In this document: piece by piece, positions 7,109 through 12,462 of the stretch | How positions within the stretch are numbered: position 1 is the stretch's first letter | Layout of the letters: each line of letters begins with the position of its first letter | DNA from: Dehalococcoidales bacterium | Lineage (GTDB): Bacteria > Chloroflexota > Dehalococcoidia > Dehalococcoidales > RBG-16-60-22 | Length of the DNA: 12,462 nucleotides | Reading direction: 5' to 3' | NCBI GenBank assembly: GCA_030628245.1 | Contig: DAOVRI010000033.1 | Span: forward strand, 1 to 12,462 | Translations under genes and position numbers: made by a program | The notes under the pieces: model-generated | Told to the model about the DNA's origin: nothing | The model's input: the letters and a program-made list of their open reading frames with translations, nothing else | The model's database searches: none

Positions 7109-7450
7109 TTACTCTTCTGGTTCCAGGTCACGCATCCGGGAATCTATTCCCTCCAGCTGACCCTTTATCGCCTCCGCCTGGTCTTTCAGATAGTTAAGTT
7201 CTTCATCTCGGGTCATACTGGGCGGGTGGGGTGCGTACCCCGGAGCGGCTGGCATTCCCGGGTAGAAAGAAGGACTGTAAGACTGTGGTGCCGGTGTGCC
7301 AGCGCCGCCAATGAAGTAACCGCATCTGGGCAGCCCTCCTCTACCGCGACCGATATAAGGCCAGGGTGGAGAAGCGCCACGGAAGCCAAAGCCCATGCCG
7401 CCGCCGAAGCCACGGCCGGAGCCTCCTCCTCGTCCAAATCCATTAGGCAT
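7109..7450 (-). CDS. Gly/Arg-rich DUF5320-like protein with coiled coil
   Basis: This 113-residue protein lacks the exact GTGPxGxGPMTG opening but keeps the family layout. Residues 2-40 are rich in Gly, Arg and Phe (GFGRGGGSGRGFGGGMGFGF), then comes a single C43, a Pro/Ser/Tyr-rich linker (51-78), and a helix starting at MTRDEELNYLKDQAEAIKGQ (79-111). That helix aligns well with the one in the next gene and in the NifX-like protein. GGAGG lies about 8 nt before the ATG. Compositional bias makes homology searches weak, so the assignment rests on context, order of parts and the shared helix. A structural or docking role is inferred. Confidence 0.75.
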   Translation of the reverse strand: MPNGFGRGGGSGRGFGGGMGFGFRGASPPWPYIGRGRGGLPRCGYFIGGAGTPAPQSYSPSFYPGMPAAPGYAPHPPSMTRDEELNYLKDQAEAIKGQLEGIDSRMRDLEPEE

Positions 7451-7488
7451 TTCTTTCGCCTCCTTTATAAATATTTCAATTTGAGTAT

Positions 7489-7698
7489 TTACCAGCGAGG
7501 ATAGGATAAGAACGGGCTGGACACGCGTCGGCCTATGCCGCGCCCTCGGCCGCGACCCAGGCCGCGACCTAAGTTGAACCAGCCTCTTCCCGGCATCGTG
7601 TTGGTAAAGCCCGACTGTCTATAGCCGGTGCAGTAGCCGGCTCCCCTGCCGGTCATTGGTCCCATTCCCCGTGGTCCGGTTCCATCTCCAAATGGCAT
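7489..7698 (-). CDS. Short DUF5320 family protein
   Basis: This 69-residue protein opens with MPFGDGTGPRGMGPMTGRGA, followed by GYC (C23), a clear DUF5320 signature. Its tail has a GRGLGRGRGRGIGRR segment (44-58) and no coiled coil, unlike its two neighbours. An in-frame GTG at 7707 lies inside the AGGAGGTG ribosome binding site, so the ATG at 7698, with about 8 nt spacing, is the likely start. Only 1 nt separates it from the stop of the DUF134 gene, which implies translational coupling. The function is unknown; the basic Arg/Gly tail could contact nucleic acid or an acidic partner. Confidence 0.85.
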   Translation of the reverse strand: MPFGDGTGPRGMGPMTGRGAGYCTGYRQSGFTNTMPGRGWFNLGRGLGRGRGRGIGRRVSSPFLSYPRW

Positions 7699-7699
7699 T

Positions 7700-8188
7700 T
7701 CAATCACCTCCTCTTCCGTGATTTCGTCCGCCTCTGAATTGTCTACTCTGGCCGGCCATATTCAAGCCAGGACTCCAGGGCCACAGCGACATGATGTCCG
7801 ACGTATTGCAGGTAGGGCAGATTTCCGGCGGTTGCTTTGTCATAACTTCAAAAGGCACCTCCCACTCATGACCGTTGCCACAGCGGAAGTGGCGTATTGC
7901 CATCTCATAGTTACCGCCTTCGATTCTTATAGCCTTTCCGTTGAGAATAGCATCAGCCATCTTCTGACGCGCCGCGAGTAAAATTCGGGCGAAGGTAGAG
8001 CGGGACACGCTCATCTTCTGAGCGCAGGCATCCTGCTCAAGACCTTCTACATCCTTCAGCCGAATCGCCTCAGCCTCCTCAATAGAAAGGCGTACTTCCT
8101 GAATATTAGCCAGGGGTACGCCCGCAGGCTTGAAGTAGGTCACCTGGGGCAAAGAGCCTACCCGACGCCATCGTGGTTGTCTTCCCAT
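7700..8188 (-). CDS. DUF134 (UPF0251) DNA-binding protein with zinc-ribbon-like C-terminus
   Basis: This 162-residue protein has the DUF134/UPF0251 opening MGRQPRWRRV and the YFKPAGVPL segment. It continues with EEAEAIRLKDVEGLEQDACA and a sigma-factor-like helix-turn-helix (about 50-75, with SVSRSTFARILLAARQKMAD). Typical members end near residue 95-130. Here residues 100-128 add FRCGNGHEWE and ICPTCN, so C103, H107, C124 and C127 could bind zinc or an Fe-S cluster. The tail (150-161) is Gly/Arg-rich like the next genes. As first gene of the operon, next to a divergent promoter region with inverted repeats, it is the best candidate for local and self regulation. The ATG is preceded by GAGG at about 10 nt. 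Confidence 0.88.
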   Translation of the reverse strand: MGRQPRWRRVGSLPQVTYFKPAGVPLANIQEVRLSIEEAEAIRLKDVEGLEQDACAQKMSVSRSTFARILLAARQKMADAILNGKAIRIEGGNYEMAIRHFRCGNGHEWEVPFEVMTKQPPEICPTCNTSDIMSLWPWSPGLNMAGQSRQFRGGRNHGRGGD

Positions 8189-8238
8189 GAAGCATTATCC
8201 TCACAAATTATGTTATATGTCCACAATTTAATAAATAA

Positions 8239-8259
8239 ATGACAGATAATTATGGTCAT
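8239..8259. promoter_or_regulatory. Candidate operator: 21-bp inverted repeat
   Basis: On the minus strand ATGAC and GTCAT arms flank an AT-rich core containing ATAATTAT. It starts about 6 nt downstream of the predicted transcription start of the minus-strand operon, a position where a bound repressor would block transcription. The DUF134 protein is the obvious candidate binder, but this is not shown. Confidence 0.4.
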
Positions 8260-8271
8260 ATGCTCATTTAC

Positions 8272-8300
8272 ATTATACTTCCTCACCATGTTGTTGTCAA
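8272..8300 (-). promoter_or_regulatory. Consensus sigma-70 promoter for the minus-strand operon
   Basis: Minus-strand TTGACA (8300-8295) and TATAAT (8277-8272) are both perfect consensus hexamers separated by exactly 17 nt. The expected start is near 8265, giving a leader of about 77 nt before the DUF134 start codon. Such a strong promoter usually needs repression, which fits the adjacent inverted repeats. Gene spacing downstream gives no obvious terminator, so it could drive all minus-strand genes here. Confidence 0.85.
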
Positions 8301-8323
8301 CCCTTTCGGAGGGACGATTGACA
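8295..8323. repeat. Inverted repeat joining two divergent -35 boxes
   Basis: TGTCAA (8295-8300) and TTGACA (8318-8323) are inverted copies. Between them CCCT-TTCGG-AGGG (8301-8313) can form a small hairpin, leaving ACGA unpaired. The arms are also the -35 hexamers of opposing promoters. It could be an operator or simply the geometry of back-to-back promoters. No T-run follows, so it is not a terminator. Confidence 0.55.
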
Positions 8324-8347
8324 GGTAGCTAAATAATAAAACATAAT
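8318..8347 (+). promoter_or_regulatory. Candidate sigma-70 promoter (distal) for the NuoF-like gene
   Basis: A perfect TTGACA (8318-8323) is followed after 18 nt by CATAAT (8342-8347), five of six matches to the -10 consensus. Transcription would begin near 8354, leaving about 95 nt of leader. The -35 faces that of the minus-strand promoter. Confidence 0.5.
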
Positions 8348-8390
8348 AATGCAATGGCAGGCACCGGGTATTTTTTGTGCATTGTATTTG

Positions 8391-8396
8391 TATAAT
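8391..8396 (+). promoter_or_regulatory. Candidate proximal -10 box for the NuoF-like gene
   Basis: A perfect TATAAT lies 52 nt before the start codon. The -35 position holds only a poor match (GTATTT or TTTTTT), so it would be weak or depend on an activator. It is an alternative to the distal promoter. Confidence 0.35.
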
Positions 8397-8447
8397 ACTC
8401 GGCTTTCACATCGGCTCCGGCCGTGTTTTCTGTAAGAAGGAACATCA

Positions 8448-10115
8448 ATGAATCTTGAGCAAATTCGCGCTAAAGCTGAGTTAGAATGCGATTACCCGAA
8501 AGATAAAAATTGCATCAAGGTTCGTGTTGGAGCGTCAGCCGACCATCCTGCTTCTGCAGATGTACTTAATCGATTTCAACAGGATATCGATAGATGCGGT
8601 ATAAAAGCAAAAGTCATCGCTGCCGGTTCTTCCGGGTTGTATGACTTCGAGCCTGTCGTATTAATCGAAAAGCCAGGCAGACCCGCTATCTTATACCGTA
8701 ATATTACTCCCGAAACAGCTTCAGAGCTGGTAAATGGCTATTTATCAGGGGATAATCCCGGGCCGGACCTGGCTCTTTACAGCATCGGCGGCGAGAAAAT
8801 AGACGGTATCCCCGATAGCGGCGACATGCCCGTGTTCAACTTGCAGAACAGAATAGCTTTACGGAATTGTGGGTATATCGAACCTGAGAGTATTAACGAG
8901 TATATCCTGTGCGGACAGGGTTACAGCGGACTGTCCAGTGTTCTACAAATGAGCCGGACGGATGTAATCGGGGAACTGAAAAAGTCCGGATTGAGAGGCA
9001 GGGGGGGAGGAGGTTACTCTACCGCCGAAAAATGGAAAATCTGCCATGATACTGAGGCAGGTGAAAAATATATCATCTGTGATGGCATGGATGCGGACCC
9101 CAGAGCACGTACGGCCCGATTACTGATAGAGAGTGACCCTCATTCCGTTCTGGAAGGTATGTTAATTGGTGCCTGCGTCATTGGCGCTTGCCGTGGTTTT
9201 ATCTGTGTTAATTCCGAGTACAAAACCGCCATAAAAAGGCTCAGGAAGGCACTGGAGCAAATGAGAAACTATGGCCTGCTGGGCGATAACATTCTGGATT
9301 CAGATTTTAAATGCGATATCGAGATTAAAGAGATAGAATCCTCCCTGGTCTCAGGCGAAGAAACGGCACTCATTCGTTTCCTTGAGAACAAGCAGGCGAT
9401 GCCTTACCTGCGTACCACTTATCCCGCCGTAAGCGGCTTTGAAGGTAAGCCAACCCTGGTTAATAACATAGAGACCCTGTCCCACGTATCGGCTATCTTT
9501 CAGAATAGCGCGGCATGGTACTCCGGCATCGGCACAGAACGGAGCCGGGGTACCAAGATTATTACTCTATCCGGCAATGTGGTTCATCAGTATACTGTCG
9601 AGGTCCCGTTTGGAACGACGCTCCGTACTGTAGTGGTGGATATAGGCGGCGGAGTATTAAACGGGAAGGGCATTAAAGCCGTACAGTTCGGCGGTCCGAC
9701 GGGTTGTTATTTTACCGGCGACTCTCTGGATATTACCATCGACTATGAAACGATGAATGAAGCCGGAGGCATTATGGGTTCGGGAACAATCGAAGTCTAC
9801 GGTAGTGATTCCTGTGCCGTTGAGATGGCCCGGGACGTCATGTCTTACCTCCAGGCCGAGTCCTGCGGTAAATGCGTTTTCGGCCGGGAGGGGACCTACC
9901 AGATGTCGGATATTTTAAACGATATTGCCGAGAACAAGGGGAAACACGAAGACCTGGACCTGTTGGTCGAGCTGGGCGAAGGAATGAAAAACGGCAGTAT
10001 CTGCGGTCTTGGCCGGACGGCACCAGACCCGGTATTAAGCAGTATAAAACTTTTCCGCAGGGATTATGACGCCCATATTACAGAAAAAAGGTGTTCTGCA
10101 AATGCCAGTCACTGA
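8448..10115 (+). CDS. NuoF-like flavoprotein subunit with altered cofactor sites
   Basis: This 555-residue protein follows the plan of HndC/HydB/NuoF, the FMN- and NADH-binding subunits. It has a thioredoxin-like N-terminal region (about 20-100), the FMN-binding GLRGRGGGGYSTAEKW (181-196), SGEETALI (302-309), PAVSGFEGKPTLVNNIETL (326-344), a SLBB-like segment (about 380-430) and the Fe-S motif region (470-522). Several key positions differ. The N-terminal region lacks the [2Fe-2S] cysteines. The usual DEGDPGAF-type loop reads MDADPRAR (214-221). The SCGKCxxC motif is SCGKCVFG, so only C473, C476 and C519 remain. The protein stops just where HydB relatives begin a 2[4Fe-4S] domain. AAGGA lies about 7 nt before the ATG, and the next gene overlaps by 14 nt. 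It probably pairs with that gene's product, but NADH oxidation should not be assumed. Confidence 0.87.
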   Translation: MNLEQIRAKAELECDYPKDKNCIKVRVGASADHPASADVLNRFQQDIDRCGIKAKVIAAGSSGLYDFEPVVLIEKPGRPAILYRNITPETASELVNGYLSGDNPGPDLALYSIGGEKIDGIPDSGDMPVFNLQNRIALRNCGYIEPESINEYILCGQGYSGLSSVLQMSRTDVIGELKKSGLRGRGGGGYSTAEKWKICHDTEAGEKYIICDGMDADPRARTARLLIESDPHSVLEGMLIGACVIGACRGFICVNSEYKTAIKRLRKALEQMRNYGLLGDNILDSDFKCDIEIKEIESSLVSGEETALIRFLENKQAMPYLRTTYPAVSGFEGKPTLVNNIETLSHVSAIFQNSAAWYSGIGTERSRGTKIITLSGNVVHQYTVEVPFGTTLRTVVVDIGGGVLNGKGIKAVQFGGPTGCYFTGDSLDITIDYETMNEAGGIMGSGTIEVYGSDSCAVEMARDVMSYLQAESCGKCVFGREGTYQMSDILNDIAENKGKHEDLDLLVELGEGMKNGSICGLGRTAPDPVLSSIKLFRRDYDAHITEKRCSANASH

Positions 10116-12243
10116 ACCTCGAGAAGAAATGTCGGTTAAGGAAATGATAAAACTGAATATTGATGGCCGTGACGTTGAGACGCAAAAGGGGAAAAGCATA
10201 CTCGAGGCCGCGCTCGATGCGGGAATCTACATTCCGCATCTCTGCCATCACCCCGACCTGCCCCCCATCGGAGCCTGCCGGTTGTGCATTGTAGAGGTCG
10301 AAGGCATTGAAGGACTGCCCCCGTCATGCGTAACACCCGCTGAAGACGGCATGATAGTCAGGACGAAAACCGAGAAAATCGACTCCATGCGCCGACTTGC
10401 CATGGAACTGATGCTTGCCGGGCATCCGGCGGATTGCGGCACATGCGATAAGTATCTCAACTGTGAACTTCAATCATTAAAGCAGTATCTGGGTTGCGAG
10501 GATTTGAGTGTAAAGAGGCGCTCGAAATTGCTGCCGCTCAATACCGGCAATCCGCTTTTTGTACATGACCCTAATAAATGCGTGGTATGCGGACGGTGCG
10601 TCAGAGTCTGCCACGAGCTCCGCGGCGTGGGAGTCCTGTTTTATATAAAGAAAGGGAAAGAAACGCTAACCGGAACCGCTGCGGATTTACCGCTCGCCGA
10701 TTCCGGCTGTCGATTTTGCGGCGCCTGCGCTGAAGTCTGTCCTACCGGCGCTATTCAGGATAAGAAAGAGCTTGCCAGGGGGAAAACCCGGAAGGCCGCC
10801 TTAATCCCCTGCCGGTACACCTGTCCCGCCGAGATAGATGTGCCGAGATACATTCGCTTTATCAAGGAAAAAGACTATTCCGCCGCCGCAGCTGTTATCA
10901 GAGAGAAAGTGCCGTTTCCCGGAGTGCTCGGTTATGTGTGTGACCGTATCTGTGAGGATGTCTGCCGGAGGAGTGAATTAAACGAGCCCGTTTCCATCAG
11001 GGAACTGAAGCGCTTTGCAGCGGAACATGATGAGCATAGAGTGTGGGAGGGGAATTCAAACAAGAAGTCTGCAACCGGGAAAAAGGTAGCTATAATCGGG
11101 TCCGGGCCCTCCGGCCTGACCGCGGCTTACTATCTATCCAATCAGGGTCATGCCATCACCGTCTTCGAGTCTTTGCCTTTTGCCGGCGGCATGATGCGCT
11201 TTGGAATCCCCGAATACCGGCTCCCTAGGAACGTACTGGATGGCGAAATCAAGGACATCGTAAACCGGGGTGTGGAGATAAAGACCGGTATAAAAGTCGA
11301 CTCGATTGACGCGCTTTTTGAAGCGGGCTTTCATGCCGTGCTTGTCGCCGTCGGTACTCATAAAGGTCAGAAGCTCCCGGTCCCCGGGGCGGATAATAAA
11401 AGCGTGCTGATAAGCGTCGATTTTCTGAGGGAAATAAACCTGGGGCATGAAGTTGACATTGGGAGTAAAGTAATGGTCCTGGGTGGTGGTAATGTTGCCT
11501 TCGACTGTGCCCGCGCGGCGCGGCGGCTCGGTGCCGGGCAGGTGCACCTGGCCTGCCTTGAAAGCCGGGAGGATATGCCAGCCTCGGACGATGAAGTCAG
11601 TCAGGGAGAAGAGGAGGGAATTGTTATTCATCCTGCTAAAAGCTTTACCCGAATTTTGAGTGAAAACGGTGTAATTACCGGTGTGGAATTCCTCGATGTA
11701 GCCTCACTCAGCTTTGACGAAGATAAAAACCCCAGCATTGAAGTAATCGAGAATTCCGGGCATATCCTGGAAGCGGATACCGTGATATTCGCCATCGGAC
11801 AGCGGCCGGAAATTCCGCAGGGCTTCGGGCTGGACACGGGGTCCAACAATCTTATCGAGGTGGACTCGTTTACCTTTGGTACGAGTAAAGAAGGGGTTTT
11901 TGCCGCCGGGGACGCTGTATCCGGCACGTCGTCGGTAATTAAAGCTATAGCTTCCGGCAGAAAAGCCGCCATCGCCACGGATAAATATCTGGAGGGTAAT
12001 GGTATTATTGATGAAAAACTGGTTGCCGGCCCTGAGCTTGAGGAAGTCCTCGGACTGGAGGAAGGGTTTGCCTTTATAAACCGGTGTGAAGAAACCTGCA
12101 TTCCCCCGGAAGAACGGGTAAATAGCTTCTGCAAGGTGGTTCGGGACATCGATGAAGAAGCGGCGACTCAGGAATCCAGGCGCTGTCTGCAATGTGACCT
12201 GAGGACGAAAATTACGTCTGTTAAGTTCTGGGGTAATTACTGA
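10102..12243 (+). CDS. NuoG-N / GltD-type NAD(P)H-FAD oxidoreductase fusion
   Basis: This 713-residue fusion has, in order: a plant-type [2Fe-2S] domain (C48, C59, C62, C76); a NuoG-type His-Cys [4Fe-4S] site (H108, C112, C115, C121); two ferredoxin clusters (C160, C163, C166, C170 and C203, C206, C209, C213); a GltD/NfnB-type Fe-S region (C237, C241, C280, C284, C288); FAD-binding GSGPSGLTAAYYL (333-345); pyridine-nucleotide-binding GGGNVAFDCARAARRLGA (461-478); and the FAD-closing AAGDAVSGTSSVIKAI (601-616). A CLQC pair sits near the end (C695, C698). An upstream ATG at 10066 would overlap the previous gene by 50 nt; ATG 10102 has AAGGTG 8 nt upstream and is preferred. CLESRE (485-490) replaces the YRRSRE usual for NADPH binders, leaving NADH versus NADPH open. 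It probably links NAD(P)H to the NuoF-like partner or an Fe-S acceptor. Confidence 0.92.
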   Translation: MPVTEPREEMSVKEMIKLNIDGRDVETQKGKSILEAALDAGIYIPHLCHHPDLPPIGACRLCIVEVEGIEGLPPSCVTPAEDGMIVRTKTEKIDSMRRLAMELMLAGHPADCGTCDKYLNCELQSLKQYLGCEDLSVKRRSKLLPLNTGNPLFVHDPNKCVVCGRCVRVCHELRGVGVLFYIKKGKETLTGTAADLPLADSGCRFCGACAEVCPTGAIQDKKELARGKTRKAALIPCRYTCPAEIDVPRYIRFIKEKDYSAAAAVIREKVPFPGVLGYVCDRICEDVCRRSELNEPVSIRELKRFAAEHDEHRVWEGNSNKKSATGKKVAIIGSGPSGLTAAYYLSNQGHAITVFESLPFAGGMMRFGIPEYRLPRNVLDGEIKDIVNRGVEIKTGIKVDSIDALFEAGFHAVLVAVGTHKGQKLPVPGADNKSVLISVDFLREINLGHEVDIGSKVMVLGGGNVAFDCARAARRLGAGQVHLACLESREDMPASDDEVSQGEEEGIVIHPAKSFTRILSENGVITGVEFLDVASLSFDEDKNPSIEVIENSGHILEADTVIFAIGQRPEIPQGFGLDTGSNNLIEVDSFTFGTSKEGVFAAGDAVSGTSSVIKAIASGRKAAIATDKYLEGNGIIDEKLVAGPELEEVLGLEEGFAFINRCEETCIPPEERVNSFCKVVRDIDEEAATQESRRCLQCDLRTKITSVKFWGNY

Positions 12244-12295
12244 TAAACTTTTTAATATGTTATTATTATTCAGCTGATAGCTAAGGAGGGGGAAA

Positions 12296-12462
12296 ATGAA
12301 TAGAATACCGGCGGAAGCCGGAGCTGTGGTAATCGGCTCCGGTGTTTCGGGTCTGGCGGCGGCGGTAACCCTGGCGGAGGGTGGTGCCAGGGTCGTTGTT
12401 TTTGAAAAAGAGCGCTCTCTCGGGGGTACCTCCAACTTCTTTCACGGTATGTTTGCCGTGGA
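12296..12462 (+). CDS. FAD-binding reductase flavoprotein, 5' end only
   Basis: The first 55 residues of a flavoprotein are visible before the window ends. VVIGSGVSGLAAAVTLAEGG (11-30) is a GxGxxG Rossmann motif for FAD, followed by VVVFEKE whose Glu binds the ribose. GGTSNFFHGMFAVE matches the FAD-contacting stretch of the fumarate reductase/succinate dehydrogenase flavoprotein superfamily. A strong AAGGAGGG precedes the ATG. It lies 52 nt after the fusion gene on the same strand and is probably in the same operon, as the likely electron-accepting (substrate-reducing) or donating enzyme. The substrate cannot be inferred from this fragment. Confidence 0.85.
   Translation, partial: MNRIPAEAGAVVIGSGVSGLAAAVTLAEGGARVVVFEKERSLGGTSNFFHGMFAV

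Noticed and set aside
8412..8428. CGGC-TCCG-GCCG stem followed by TGTTTTC before the NuoF-like gene
   Set aside because: A 4-bp stem and interrupted T-run are too short to support an attenuator or terminator call.
11704..12435. Minus-strand open frame (243 codons) opposite the GltD part of the fusion and the last gene
   Set aside because: It is antisense to conserved FAD motifs, shows no domain, and runs through two real coding regions.

Overview
The window looks like a chromosomal segment of a strictly anaerobic bacterium rich in iron-sulfur and flavin enzymes. Almost every protein carries [4Fe-4S] motifs, a radical-SAM triad, a metal-cofactor domain or a flavin domain. No phage, IS element, CRISPR array, tRNA or rRNA was seen. 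Intermediate GC, AGGAGG-type ribosome binding sites and consensus sigma-70 promoters fit a bacterium. The mix of small glycine-rich DUF5320 proteins, a DUF134 regulator, paired ferredoxin-MinD ATPases and a NifX-like protein is typical of Dehalococcoidia-like Chloroflexota and Desulfobacterota. I lean towards the former, at low confidence.

Layout. From about 8190 down to base 1, fourteen genes lie head to tail on the minus strand, with gaps of 1 to about 70 nt or short overlaps. They probably form one operon read from a perfect TTGACA-17-TATAAT promoter at 8272-8300. In transcription order they are: DUF134 regulator; three small Gly-rich DUF5320-type proteins; a NifX-like cofactor-binding protein with a Gly/Met repeat; two MinD-type ATPases, each with an inserted 2[4Fe-4S] ferredoxin; a TTG-started FmdB-like zinc ribbon; an Mrp-family ATPase without the usual CxxC; an IscU-like scaffold that may start at ATT; an ATC-hydrolase-like protein; a COG0731-like radical SAM protein; a 2[4Fe-4S] ferredoxin; and a second radical SAM protein cut by the window edge. 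Bases 8189-8447 form a divergent promoter region. From 8448 the plus strand encodes a NuoF-like flavoprotein with several altered cofactor sites, a fusion of a NuoG N-terminus to a GltD-type NAD(P)H/FAD oxidoreductase, and the start of an FAD-binding reductase-type flavoprotein.

How it may work. The minus-strand set resembles the orange-protein (ORP) gene set of Desulfovibrio (paired ferredoxin-MinD ATPases, an Mrp ATPase and a NifX-like protein). Here it is joined by an IscU scaffold and two radical SAM enzymes, which suggests assembly or insertion of a metal-sulfur cofactor, or redox sensing. Four of its proteins share a similar C-terminal helix that could dock them together. The plus-strand genes look like an electron-transfer complex between NAD(P)H, Fe-S carriers and an FAD reductase. 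The back-to-back promoters suggest the two sets are coordinated, perhaps by the DUF134 protein. This functional link is inference.
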